Shown piece by piece: positions 11,440 to 23,222 of a stretch of DNA of 64,000 nt. Both the position numbers and the translations under genes were made by a program. The stretch covers positions 18,541,274 to 18,605,273 of the forward strand of contig CM052361.1 in NCBI GenBank assembly GCA_028551475.1, in the 5' to 3' direction. A model generated the notes under the pieces. That model did not search any database, was not told the origin of the DNA, and saw only the letters and a list, made by a program, of their open reading frames with translations. This DNA comes from Casuarina equisetifolia (lineage: Eukaryota; Streptophyta; Magnoliopsida; Fagales; Casuarinaceae). Numbering within the stretch: the stretch's first letter is position 1; each line of letters starts with the position of its first letter.

Positions 11440-12240
11440 CTAACGTTCCCTCCTGGCTCAGAATGGCCTTGTCTGCAAGGTCCACCTTTGGAAATTGGTC
11501 CTGAATTCTTTCAACAAATTCCCAAGTAGTGTTTGATGGAGACATCCCCTTCTAGTGTGCTAAAATCTTGATTTCGTCCCTTATGTGATCCAAAATAGCT
11601 TGCGGGACAACAAGTATTGCACTTCCATCGGTAGACATAGGAGGAAGCTCAGGTTGAACAACGACTCCCTCCCCAATAAATTTCTTAAGGGCCGAGACAT
11701 GAAAAATAAGGTGCATCGATTACCTTCTGGAAGCCTCAATTCATAAGTGATTACTCCAATCCTCCTAAGAATTTCATAGGCATCTTCAACATCATCTTCT
11801 TCTTTGTGGGAAAGATCATCGGTGGCCACGTTAAGCTTTCTAGGAACATATTTCACTGTGAAATCAAATCCAAGTAGCTTAGAAAGCCACCAGTGTTGGA
11901 TGGGGGTGGTTAAATGCTATTCACAGAGAAATTTCAAGTTTTAGTGGTCAGATTTCATAACAAATCTGTGACCCAACAAATAATACCGCCAATGTTAAAA
12001 TGCAGTCACCAACAGAAGCATTTCTTTCTCATACATGGAAAAAGCCAAATTCCAACCATGTAAGACCTTAGGCTATTGGTCGATCCTCTTGCATTAATAC
12101 AACACCAATCCTATTTTTGGATGCATCACAAACTATAATGAAAGGCTGACCAATGTTTGGAAGGGCCAAAGTGGGAGATTGAGTAATGGCAGCCTTCAAA
12201 TCGAAGAATGATTTCTTAGAAATGGCTACCCATGCCTGTT
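11440..12240 (-). mobile_element. Ty3/gypsy (chromodomain type) relic
   Basis: Read on the - strand from 12240 downward: an RNase H start (FDLKAAITQSPTLALPN, then FIIVCDASKNRIGVVL, about 12210-12110), the RNase H end (KYVPRKLNVATDDLSHK, about 11856-11800), then the stretch before a chromodomain (EILRRIGVITYELRLPEG, about 11775-11720) and finally a chromodomain-like end (TWEFVERIQDQFPKVDL, about 11525-11475). The integrase that should lie between RNase H and the last blocks is missing. There are many stops and shifts, so it is an internally deleted dead element. Confidence 0.82.
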
Positions 12241-14342
12241 GCCATGGTTAGCATGCAAAACAGGAGAAGATGATGCAGATTTCCCCAGCTAGCAAGTCGT
12301 AGGCGCAAGGGACCCCCCTAATGAAAACTCACTGTTTCACTTAAATCTTGGGCCTAGGCTTGAAATACTTGGATCCATGACGTACAATGAAGCCCAATAA
12401 AAGATATGGTCCAACAAGTGGTCAGCCCACAAATTGAAGAGAATGAAGCCTTGCATTAGTTTTCTTTTTATCACATACTTCTAATCTAAGATAACTAATT
12501 TAAATTCATTTCCTTTTTATTATTAAAAAAATAAGGAATATCAATATTCCTAACATACTTTTCCATCAAATCGTTCAATATAATACCAAAATTTTGTGTT
12601 TAATCTAGTTGCTTTTGAATTTTTTTTCCTGTCAATTTTTGAAGAGTGTGATTAAATTATTAAATTATATATATATTTTTATACTTAAAAAATGTAAATA
12701 AAAATAAATTTAAAATTTTAATAATATAATATAGTTTTTATTTTCAAAAACAATCATAATAACTATTATATGTGCAATTGACTCATTGAAATCTTGGAGG
12801 CTCTATAAACCCGAATGGATTGCAAGCAAGTCCATTTAGATATTAATAGATTATGTTGATGATCTTCCCTTTGTAGAAATTCTTCAAACATAGATGTGAA
12901 CCAAACCCATTGTAAGCGATGATGACACATACATTATGATCCCACAAGATGTGAACCAAAAATCAACCATTCAATTATGAAATTGATTCTTGACATGAAT
13001 CTTGAAAAGAAAAATGATCAATGAATTGGAGCTCTAAAAGATATTTTATTTAGTCTAATCAATTTTTACAAATAAACATAACCTTAGATTTACATACAAA
13101 TAAGTCAATTTTATATAATTTTCTATATGCATATCAATCAATTGGGATAGAATCTTACATTGGTATACACATTATAAATATATTGTTCTATTCATGTTGA
13201 AAAGCTTAGATTCACTTCTTTTTAAAAAAACTTAACAAATCATATTACAATTATTATTTTCTCTAAAATAAAATTCTTTATCCAAAAGGGGTCATGTCTA
13301 AAACTTTCTTTTTCAGGTCTTTGAATGTGTAGAAGAGGAAGGTTTCATAAATGAAACAACGTGTTTCATGATTGCCATGAAATCTCCTTGTAAATGGGTT
13401 TCTAGGTAGGACGCATGGATGACACAACAATGGAATTTAAGGAGACAATGTGAGAGGTTTCAAAGAGGCACTAAAAGAATGGAATTAACATCGATATGGT
13501 GAAAAAAATAGTTGGACATGCGTTAACAGAAGGAAGCTATTCTCATATCTTCCTTTACTATTTATTTTGGCTTGTTAGAGTCTTCTTGACAAAACATTAT
13601 AGCTAATCATTACAACAGCTCATGAAAAGTTGAAAGAAAAAGTTGATGACCAAAAGGAATTTTCAGAAAAAAATTGTTTTAATTGAACTTAATCTACTTT
13701 ACAAATTAATGAAAGTAATCTATTTAACATAATTGACAATTGATACAAGAAATAACAGCTTAATAAATAATATGAATCAAATCAACGATTATGAACTAAT
13801 GATAAGAACATTCACAACATAGATATAAGGTGATTCAACCTAATGAACTAGTCTACATCTGTGTTCCCTTAACCCAATGGATCTTCCACAATATTCTTGA
13901 GTGAAAATATAAGAGATTCATAATCTCTCAATCAAAATATCTTAACCTAAAAGATAACAATTCTTTTTAGTATAAATAGTCATTATCCATTCTCTTAACT
14001 AAATTTCACTCAACAAAGTTTCACAATAACAATTAAAAATATAGATATATAACTAACTTTCTAGATTTAAAAAATTTAGATATATAACTAACTTTCTAAA
14101 TTTAAAAAATATAATTATTTTTTTTATTTATTTTATTAAAAAAAACCCTTCTTATGTCATTTTCTGAGACATCATTCCCTTTGACATCATTCAAAATAAC
14201 ATTGGCATTATTGTGTCATTCATACGTTATGCCTATAGACCTATTTATATGGAGATTCAATGGTAGTCGTGAAGCACATTAGAATCATCCAGGAACTCTT
14301 CCTTGATTACACGTTCAAAGACCGGGAAAAAAGGCTCCAAAC
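12241..14342. other. AT-rich intergenic DNA, no gene seen
   Basis: This is very AT-rich, with long A and T runs (for example 12480-12760). I could not support any coding frame, RNA gene or recognisable transposon protein. A 35-base tandem duplication lies at its right end. Confidence 0.55.
14042..14111. repeat. 35-base tandem duplication
   Basis: Two copies of a unit starting TAGATATATAACTAACTTTC (14042 and 14077) differ at about one base, which suggests a recent slippage duplication in AT-rich DNA. Confidence 0.8.
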
Positions 14343-14752
14343 ATGACCGTTTTCTGCAAGCACGTTTCCGTCCTTCTAGTGTTTCATGTCTCCCTGAATC
14401 TCTGTTTGGAGAGCGAGGCAAGCTCGAATACTGTAGTCGTCTTCAACAACTTGACAAATGAGACTATGCTCCATACACACTGTGAATCGAAGACGGACGA
14501 CCTCGGCCTTCATTCGCTTTCCCCCGAATTGACTAAGACTTAAATTTCAATGTGTGGACAACGCTGTTTCACTGCACCTTTGGATGGAGAGGCGCAACCA
14601 GTCGTTTCGGTATCTACGATGCGCGTCAGGATGGCGATTGTCCAGATGATGAGAATGAACAAGTTTGTCAGTGGAGCATAAACCAGACGGCCCCATGTAT
14701 GTACAATTTTGCCACAGAAATATATGATACCTGCTACCATTGGAAGCCATAA
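14343..14752 (+). pseudogene. S-protein homologue (SPH, plant self-incompatibility S1 family), frameshifted
   Basis: The frame from the ATG at 14343 has a signal peptide-like start (hydrophobic about residues 7-22), then the S1-family hallmarks: a V-V-V-F-N-N-L strand, then H-C-E-S-K-T-D-D-L-G-L-H. It stops at TAA 14540-14542. The rest of the domain continues at once in another frame (from about 14542), with TTLFHCTFGW, FGIYDA, C-Q-W-S-I and Y-D-T-C-Y-H-W, to a TAA at 14750-14752. The two halves together give the usual SPH length (about 135 aa) and the usual cysteines. One frameshift near 14525-14545 separates them. Family members are small secreted proteins, in poppy the pistil ligand of self-incompatibility; most have no known role. 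SPH genes are typically intronless, so splicing is a poor explanation. Confidence 0.88.
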
Positions 14753-14790
14753 CTTTCAACATGAAGTTTCTGGCAATGCTATGGATGAGA

Positions 14791-15058
14791 TTGAGCTTAA
14801 ATAAGATGGATCTCTTTTTAATCTTTTTCTTTTACACTTTTTGTCATGTTTTATGTTAGGTTATTTTGAATGGTTCTTGAAAAATTTTACTTATTTATGA
14901 TTGTTATTAAAGTCAATTTCTTGGTTGAGCTTAAATAAGATGGATCTCCTGTTAATCCTTTTCTTTTAAATTTTTTGTCCCGTATTATATTGGGTTATTT
15001 TGAATGGTTCATGAAAACTTTAACTTTCTTATGATTGCTAACAAAGTTCATTTCTTTC
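14791..15058. repeat. Tandem duplication, period about 134 bases
   Basis: The sequence from TTGAGCTTAAATAAGATGGA at 14791 is repeated from 14925 with roughly 10-15% differences and small indels. The two copies are adjacent. Non-coding. Confidence 0.8.
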
Positions 15059-16320
15059 CTTGCAATTTATAGAATAAAGAAATACCTCCATGTGTAAGAA
15101 ACATACCAAATTATTATATTGACAATTTGATGTATACACTAAATTGGCAATGATATATCTTCTTTATGCATTATCTATACATTAATAGTTTTGTTCTATC
15201 ATCTATTTTTTAAGACACATAAAAAGCTAATGCTGATTTAATTATAGAAATTGAGAATATGCTGTGAGTGCTATACATGCTTCATACTCATAAATGTTTA
15301 GTTGCCGTGGTTAAGTCACCTTGGTACCTTTTTACTTTCATTTTGGTGGTAAAATCTTAGAAAATATTATTAGAATGATATCTATGTTATTTTCCAATTG
15401 TTTTTATTCATTGGTCTAAAAAGTTGAAAGTGTATCCCAAGGATAAAATATTGTTTTGCTCATTGATTGTTACAAATATACAATATCAATTTCAATTGTT
15501 TGATATTGTTGAATTTACTCTAACTCCTTAACTTTTCTTTTTCCTTTGAATAGATGGTTGGTTGGGCCTTTGGGTTTAACTAAAAAACCCCTAAAGAACT
15601 CAAAACATTGTATTTTTCAAACCTTTAGATGCTCTTTGATGCCTTTTTTTAGTTTATTATAGGTCTTGGGTTGTTGGAGGTAATTAATTCTCTCTTAATA
15701 TTTTGATGATTCTTTCCATGATTAGAATATTTATAATATTTTATATTTGAAAAATTAGCTCAATCTTTATAGGACAATATTCTTTCATTATGTTATAAAT
15801 TTTTTCTTTGTTGGACACATTGTATATGTTTACATTCAAGTAAAGCAATTACAACTTTCCTAAACACACATTGTCTTTCCCTAGACTTATTTTCTTCTTG
15901 TTTCTTGTCATAATATCATGAGCCGTTTTTTAATTCTTGGTCTATATTCCTCTCATTCTTCTCTTTTCGATTGTTTACCCTTTTTTGTGCTTTTTTTTTT
16001 TTTTTGGAATTAGGATATAACCTTAGTTATTTATATTGATAAAACAAGGCAACTTGAATGCCACACCTAATAAGTGATACTCAAAGCATGATGTTATACC
16101 TAACATCTCAACATAAGCTTGAGAAGTGGATGCGATACATCTCAAAAATAAAAACAAAAACATAAAAGACTAGTCTTGATTAGACAATAAAACATTACAC
16201 TTAAATACCATAGAGAAAGTCAAAAGAAAAGAAAATAAACAAAAGTAATACTATTCAAGGGGGCTTGTAATGTTTTACCCTAATTAATCTCACCTGAAGT
16301 GCCCAAAAACAATAAAAGAA
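15059..16320. other. AT-rich intergenic DNA, no gene seen
   Basis: No coding frame, RNA gene or transposon domain could be supported. From about 16320 the sequence matches the far-upstream flank of P450 copies D (31190 on) and E (39240 on). Confidence 0.5.
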
Positions 16321-16464
16321 TTCCAAAATTTAAGCTAGGCTATCCAACCAAGAGTTTCAACTGACCCGCTGATTCCAAAGTCTAAGACAAGTATCTCGCC
16401 CCAATATAGACGGGCTTCCGCACTTCAAGTTATTTGGCATTTTATAAAATATTAGTTTGAAAGG

Positions 16465-16483
16465 AACGTTGGAGAATATAAAA
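16465..16483. repeat. Left target-site duplication of the synaptotagmin retrocopy
   Basis: AACGTTGGAGAATATAAAA here matches 17760-17778 at 18 of 19 positions (T/A difference at 16470 versus 17765). It flanks the retrocopy exactly. Confidence 0.85.
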
Positions 16484-17761
16484 TATTCGAGGTGAAGCTT
16501 GGGCAAGCAAAGGAGCTAACGAATAAAGATCTCATTGGAAAGTCAGATCCCTTTGCTGAACTATATGTACGGCCTTTGCGTGACAGAATAAAAACAAGCA
16601 GAACAATTAGCAATGATCTTAACCCAATCTGGAATGAACACTTTGAATTCATCGTCGAAGGTGCATCCACTCAACATTTGGTGGTAAAAATTTTTGATCA
16701 TGAGGGGATTCAGGCAGCTGAGCTCATTGGGTGTGCTCGAATACAACTAAACGAGCTTCAGCCTGGTAAAGTGAGGGATGTCTGGTTGAAGCTTGTTAAA
16801 GATTTGGAGGTCCAAAGGGATAGTAAAAACAGGGGGCAGGTGCATTTGGAGCTTCTGTACTGCCCTTTTGGCATGGAGAACGGATTCACCAATCCTTTTG
16901 CCCCTAATGTTTCAATGACCTCCTTGGAGAAGGTTCTCAAAAGTGGGTTGAATGGAACTGAAGCTACTGGAGATGAGAAAGCAGTCATACAGAAGAAAAG
17001 GGAGGTTATTATCAGTGGAGTTCTATCTGTCACCGTAATATCTGCTGAAGAGTTGCCAGTGATGGATGTGATGGGGAAGGCTGATCCCTATGTTGTACTC
17101 ACCATGAAGAAATCAGAAAATAAAAATAAACCTCGGGTTGTGAATGACAGCTTGAATCCAGTTTGGAATCAAACTTTTGACTTTGTTGTTGAGGATGGAT
17201 TACACGATATGTTAATTCTTGAAGTTTGGGACCATGACACATTTGGAAAGGATGATATGGGGAGATGCATCTTGACACTTACTAGGGTTATACTGGAAGG
17301 GGAATACAAAGATTGCTTCCAGCTAGATGAAGCAAAAGCAGGAAAATTGAATTTGCACCTCAAGTGGATGCCACAACCAGTATACCGGGATTCTTGAGTA
17401 GTCCAGTCCTGCAACTACCAGTGCGTCAGTAAATGGAAGAGGATGTAGTTCCTGCTACACATATACAAAGACCACTGCAAACACATACAAATTAATTGAG
17501 TAGTAACGGTTGCACCCTTTGTTTTGTTTTGACAACTAGTAGTGAGGAATTGTGCATAACTGTTTTGTAGGGGAAGGCTAAATGTAAGCTAGTAAGTAAA
17601 GTTCTCGAAGAAATTCATTATGCAGCGAAAGAGGTGGTTCTTTTTCACGCTTAGATCCTTAAATACGTAGCAATACTCAGGTTTGGGAACTTATGGATTT
17701 CACCAAATAATCTCTTTTCTCGCAATTGCAAATTGATTTTTGGATTAAAAAAAAAAAAAAA
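16484..17761 (+). pseudogene. Processed retrocopy of a synaptotagmin (SYT4/SYT5 type), 5'-truncated, with poly(A) tail
   Basis: An uninterrupted frame of about 304 codons (16486-17397) encodes the C-terminal half of a plant synaptotagmin of the SYT4/SYT5 class. A first C2 domain (L-T-N-K-D-L-I-G-K-S-D-P-F near its start; L-N-P-I-W-N-E-H-F-E-F) is joined by a linker with GQVHLELLYCPFG to a second C2 domain (V-M-G-K-A-D-P-Y-V-V-L; W-D-H-D-T-F-G-K-D-D-M-G) and the typical C-terminal R-D-S. The N-terminal membrane anchor and SMP domain are absent and there is no start ATG (the frame begins inside a codon). Plant SYT genes have many introns; none remain here. A 3' UTR follows, then 15 A at 17747-17761 and a direct repeat of the flank. 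These are the marks of LINE-mediated retroposition. The frame carries no lesion, so the copy is young or has been kept; whether it is expressed is unknown. Confidence 0.93.
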
Positions 17762-17778
17762 CGTAGGAGAATATAAAA
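17760..17778. repeat. Right target-site duplication of the synaptotagmin retrocopy
   Basis: It follows the poly(A) run directly and repeats 16465-16483. The sequence after it continues the P450-unit flank that was interrupted at 16483. Confidence 0.85.
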
Positions 17779-18960
17779 CTTGTATTGGAGAACGACTAAC
17801 TCATGTTGGAAATCTTATAGATGTTATAAAAAAAAGAGTATCTCTTGGATTTTATAGGACCACTTTTGGTTACGTTAAAATCTTATAAAGAAAGAGTATC
17901 TCTTGGATTTTATATGACCACATTTGGTTATGTTAACTTGCCTTTGAATGGAACAAATGTCTACTCATTTACTATAATACGAGAACCAAATTCATATATT
18001 ACGATAGGATCAGATTTTGATGCCATTTAATAAGAAAAAAATTATCACTTAACCCTTGACTATGATCAATTCCCACAAGCATCACGAATAAGGTTTAAAG
18101 GTTTGTCACTCAAATCGTGCAACGGTAATCACAATTCACCACCTGCGGGACTTCTGGGGCTCTCCATGTGAGGGGTAGTGAATTTTCTCCGTCTAAGAAT
18201 GAACTATATAAAAAAGAAAAGTACCTTACGATTTGCAAGTCCGGGTGTGCTTGGGAAGGTTGCAGCCCTTCAAAAATCCTGGAAGATCGACTCCTTTCAC
18301 TGCAGCAAAACCTTTAAGAAGGCATGACACTTTCAAACGGAACTTTCCAAAATCTAAAATGCCCGTTTAAAGTTCTCGCAATTAATTGAGCAATTAGTCA
18401 GTGGATGTGACATAGAACCCTTTTCTTCTCTGTTCGATGGCGTGATTGTGTCCAGGTGCATGGACTTGCCATACTGATAATTTTTGACTGGCGTTCAGTC
18501 TAAGCCAATTAGAAGTGGCGGGTCAGGTCCACTTAAATTTTCTTGATAACTTAAATAATTTCAGGAAGGCAGTTGGTCTCCTAAGACGACTGTTCGTTAC
18601 CATAAATTCCTCTCTGTCCTTTTCATCTTCTCTCGGTAGCCGCCACCAATATCGATAAGAGACAATCGAGGGCTTCTATTCGACTCGGAATATCACCAAT
18701 TTAGTCAATCTGGTGACCATCGAATATTCGTATTTCTTGTGCAATCAGTAATTTTAACTGCTGTATTCGCACGATCGTGACAGGTTTCAGACCTTAGCAA
18801 CTAACAGATATAGATCAAGAAAAGCATGTTTGCGATGAATATTAAAAGGATCTCGCGTATCTTGCAAAGAGAAGGACAGCCACTGGAAGAATCATATGTA
18901 AGTCAAAGACGACTGCTAAAATCATCAAATCCCGTTTTGCTGCCACTTCAATTTTCTCTA
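17779..18960. other. Upstream flank of P450 gene C
   Basis: No other gene. The sequence at about 17891-18080 is close to 39689-39860 before copy E. A conserved in-frame ATG (ATGAATATTAAAAGG, 18835) precedes the P450 start by 126 bases. Confidence 0.65.
17833..17940. repeat. 58-base tandem duplication upstream of gene C
   Basis: AAAGAGTATCTCTTGGATTT occurs at 17833 and again at 17891 with matching sequence after each. The paralogous site before copy E (from about 39689) has a single copy, so the duplication is specific to unit C. Confidence 0.8.
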
Positions 18961-20912
18961 ATGGATCCTCTCCTCGAGTTTCTTTTCACTCTGAGCTCCA
19001 TCCTGCTCGCCCTGTTTGTCTGTATCTCATTTTATCACCTACAGAGACGATCTACGGATGAGAAAAAGAGATGCAGTGCTCCTCAAGCGGGTGGTGCTTG
19101 GCCTATTATCGGCCATATGCACCTCCTAGGTGGCCGCCAACTCACCCACAAAACACTGGGCGCCATGGCTGACAAGTATGGGCCAACCTTTACCATAAGG
19201 CTGGCTTCAAATAGTGTTTTGGTCCTGAATAGCTGGGAAGCAGCCAGGGAGTGTTTCACTACCCATGATAAAGTTTTCTCCACCAGACCAATTATCACCG
19301 CCTCAAAGTTGTTAGGCTACGACTGTGCGATGTTTGGCTTTGCTCCCTATGGTCCATACTGGCGTGAGATGCGCAAGACAGCTACAATTGAGCTTTTTTC
19401 GAACCATCGCATTGACATGCTTAAGCATCTACTTGTTTCAGAGGTGGATACTATGATCAACGAATTGCACAATTTATGGGTGCAGAAGGGTGGTGCACAA
19501 AGTGGAGTTCTTGTGGATATGAAGCAATGGTTTGGTGACTTGACGCATAACATTGCGTTGAGAATGGTTGGAGGGAAGCGATACTTTGGGGCTAAAGCTG
19601 AGGTCAATGAAGACGAAGCACGTCGCAGTAAAGAAGTGATAAGGGAATTTTTTTACCTGTTTGGGGTGTTTGTGTTGTCAGATGCAATACCTTTTCTTGG
19701 GTGGTTGGATGTGAACGGATATGAGAAAAGGATGAAGAAAATTGCCAAAGAATTGGACTCCATAGTTGAAGTGTGGTTGGAGGAGCATAAGCAAAAGAGA
19801 CTGCTAGGTGGAAATAGAGAAGAAGAGAAGGACTTCATGGATGTGATGCTGAACACCCTGCAAAATGCCAACATCTCAGATTTTGATGCCGACACCATCA
19901 ACAAGGCTACTTGCCTTGTAAGTTCTTATTCTAACTTTCATATTCTTTCACTGAGTTCTCAAGATAAAATTTTCCTGTTGATGATGTAATTAATCAATTG
20001 AAACAAATAATAAATGAGTACGAAACCAAAGGTAGGCATCGCTAAAAGAGTAAACTGAGGACGAAGCATATTAGATGTTCAAAGTTATGGTGAGAAAAAA
20101 ATATTAGAGCAATAACAATTTATTTTCTCAGAAAATTCACCGGTGAGTAGATCACAACATGCATAGAAATTACTAACTACTTGAAAATGGATGTTCATGC
20201 TTGTGAAATGAGTAAAATCAACTCAAGTGACGAATCTTGTGTCTACTAAAATAAGCTCTTGTTTTGGCAGAACCTATTTTTAGCAGGAGGTGACACCACC
20301 ATGATCAGTCTCACGTGGGCCTTATCTTTACTACTGAACAATGGCGATGTGCTAAGTAAGGCTTACAATGAGCTGGACACCAATGTTGGCAAGGATAGAA
20401 ATGTGGACGAATCCGACATAAAAAATCTAGTATATCTCCAAGCCATTGTCAAGGAAACACTACGTTTATACCCGCCTAGTCCAATCATTGCTCTTCGTGC
20501 TGCAATGGAGGATTGCACCTTTTCATCCGGCTATTTCATTCCGGCCAATACACGTTTAATGGTGAACGCTTGGAAGATTCAGCGAGACGACCGCGTGTGG
20601 CCCAACCCTCACAGTTTCCAGCCGGAGAGGTTTTTAACTAGCCATAAGGACGCAGACCTGAGGGGTCAAAGTTTTGAGTTCATCCCTTTTGGCTCAGGAA
20701 GGCGAGCTTGCCCTGCCGCCTCACTGGCTCTTCGGGTGGTGAATTTGGCGCTTGCTAGATTCTTGCACAGTTTCCAAATTTGTAAACAATCCACTGAAGG
20801 CATCGATATGACTGAGAGCGGTGGCTTGACAAATTTGAAGGCGACCCCACTCGAAGTTCTCGTAGCTCCTCGTCTTAAATCTGAACTCTACCACTACAAC
20901 GAGCTTTCTTGA
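18961..20912 (+). CDS. Cytochrome P450, CYP82 family (gene C, intact)
   Basis: Exons 18961-19917 and 20271-20912 (donor CTT|GTAAGT, acceptor TTTGGCAG, phase 0) encode 532 aa. Seen: an N-terminal anchor starting MDPLLEFLFTLSS, GGAWPIIGHMHLLGG, the I-helix A-G-G-D-T-T (about 324-329), E-T-L-R (381-384), PERF (about 437-440), and a haem loop PFGSGRRACPA with Cys466. The last glycine of the usual FxxGxRxCxG is alanine, which the published signature allows. An ATG 126 bases upstream (18835) is in frame without a stop. I prefer 18961 because the anchor must be N-terminal and gene A starts at the equivalent place. With gene A it is one of only two copies with an unbroken frame. An ER monooxygenase; substrate unknown. 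Confidence 0.93.
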
Positions 20913-22918
20913 GTTGATATTTGTGCATGCTGCAGATCTAGCAAACGTCTGGTTCGTGCCAAGACTAAAGAATAAAGAACCATAAGATGTTCATGTTCAG
21001 TACTCAATATGTCCTCCGTATTATACCACCTGCTTTACATTGGACTATATCTCGTTATGTGTATAAGACGTTTATTTCTTGCCTCCTGTTCTGTTTTCCT
21101 TTTAGGCTTAAAGTGTTCCGATACTCTTTTCAACGCTCCATCTAATGTCCTCTTGGGAAAGTGTTGGTGGAACGTATGTAGTATTTTTCTTATTTTGCAC
21201 GTGCTTTTTTGTTTTTGCGGTACAAGACGTGTGTATATTTGTGGCTCTCTGTGGAGTATGATTGCAAATTAACAAGGTAAAGGGAGCCGAGGGTTTGTCA
21301 AAAGAGAAGAACAGTGAGATGGGTGATTTTTGCCCGGGATTTTCCTCTGTGAGTCGTGGGAGCTTTTCTCATTTCTTAGAGGTTCGGGTCTCCCTCTGAT
21401 GAGACCAAATCTCCAGTAAGCTTTCTTTCCTTCGAATCTGTTTGAGTTTTGTTGTTGGGTTCGTGATCTGCAGTGTTCAATGTCGCATCGCAACAGGTGC
21501 TAGCTGGTTGGCTGGCTGAAGCCCAATCTGGGTTCAATGGTTGGGTCTGGTGAGTTTTCTCCTGTTTGTTTGTGTTGTGTGACTGAATGTCTTAAGTTCC
21601 ATTGATTATCTGCTGGTAGTTGAAGTCGGATCAAGTAGCACAGTTTTGTGGGAGATTTGGTCTGGGTCTATTTGTCATGGGGAGTGAGAAGCCGACTGGA
21701 AGTCTTGTTCCTTCCGGATTGGGTTTTACAAACCAACAGGCCTGTCATTAAGTTCCAGGCTTTCCACTTGGGAAAATCCAATGAATTTATGCCCAAGAAA
21801 AGTTTTCCATCCACCTCAAAACATCTATAAGAAGTAACTTCTAATTTGATCATTGTGATAGTTTATGCATGATGTCACAATATGTTAGTAAAATCAAACG
21901 AGTTGCAAACATGTGGAGAAAGCAATCTAAATAATTGTTTGATCTTATTGTAAATGGAATGATCTTGCACAAGAAAGAATGAATCAAAACCAATAGCTAC
22001 AAAATTAAAGAGTGTGACAAAGGCGTCCTATAAGTTAGTAGGAATTTGAATTGTGAAAACTAGGATTTGATACACTACATGCGTGAGTGCACGCATTGTA
22101 ATATTAAAAAGACAAAGAATTCCTATAAAAATAGCTTGTTGCTTGTAAGGTGCCTCTAAAATTTTGCCCACTCTTGCTTAGCTGCACAGTTCCAAACATA
22201 TTCTTCTTCCAAAGACAATTGGATTAAGTCTAATCATAATGTGATGGAGTCTTCTCATCATGTTATTCATTGATGCATTCATAGATTCATTTTAGGATTA
22301 AAATAACATCTCCTACTCACTCCGTTACCATGTTGATAAACAAGCTAAGAACTCAACTAAAGGCAAGTGAGTCAGATGCAAGTGATGAGAGACCAATAAT
22401 GGAACACCCACGGGCTTGAGGATTCATCTTTATTAACACTTGTTAATGAATTACACATTACCTTTGTGTCCAAGACAAAAGTTTCACATCAAAGCATGGT
22501 CTCTTATAGTGAAATTTAAATGAAGAAAGTATTCCTTTAATTCTTAAGTTAAGTTTTGGGTTGGGCTTAGGGCCTTATAATTTAATATTAGAGCACGAGT
22601 TGAATCTACTCTATTCTATGCAATCTTGAGCCCAATGTCACTTAGCGTGTAGGGGCATGTGTCTTATACAAAATTCTTACACTAAAAGTATGATCCATTA
22701 CAATAAAAAAAAAAAAAGTACTCCTTAAACTTTTGAGCTAGCATTTAAGTTAAGTTTTGGAAATTCTAAATGCCTCTACATACTTAGAGGGAGAGGCGAA
22801 GAAATGGGCCTACACCAATATTAACACAATGAGCCGAGGCCTACTACTTAATACAAAGAAACACTATAAAAGGCAAATAAACAAACAACCCAAGCTACAT
22901 CAAATAACAACAACTAAC
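20913..22918. other. 3' flank shared with P450 copies B and E, then intergenic
   Basis: The first 200 bases and the block at about 21775-21960 match the 3' side of copy E (42714-43130). Nothing coding was recognised; the open frames at 21009-21272 and 22757-22978 have no family features. Confidence 0.6.
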
Positions 22919-23202
22919 TGTTTGCAATTGGTTCGTGTGGACAGTGGTGTGCGCTCATTTTCATTCAATTTAAAATGATAGCTTTCGAAAATTATTTAGA
23001 GTTCTTAGTTCGGTTGTCTGGGATTTCTTTATTTCAAAGCAAGTTGGCTGGAACTACATGGACTATGTGAAATGGAAGTTTTTGCATGGGCTTTTAGCTC
23101 GGTGGTCCGAGTGCTTGCCACCTAGGTGTGCAATACAAGCTTCTTTTTTAAAGTGTTAGTTTGAATTAGTTATTGAACCTTAAAGGTAATTCCGTGTAAA
23201 AA

Positions 23203-23222
23203 CTCTCTCTCTCTCTCTCTCT
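23203..23222. repeat. (CT)n microsatellite
   Basis: Ten CT units in intron 1 of the RUS pseudogene; not present at the matching place in the intact gene. Confidence 0.9.

Noticed and set aside
14540-14762. Two - strand reading frames of 66 and 71 codons
   Set aside because: They are antisense to the S-protein-homologue second half, which has clear family motifs.
21009-21272. 87-codon hydrophobic frame after gene C
   Set aside because: The matching 3' flanks of copies B and E do not keep the frame, so it is not conserved.
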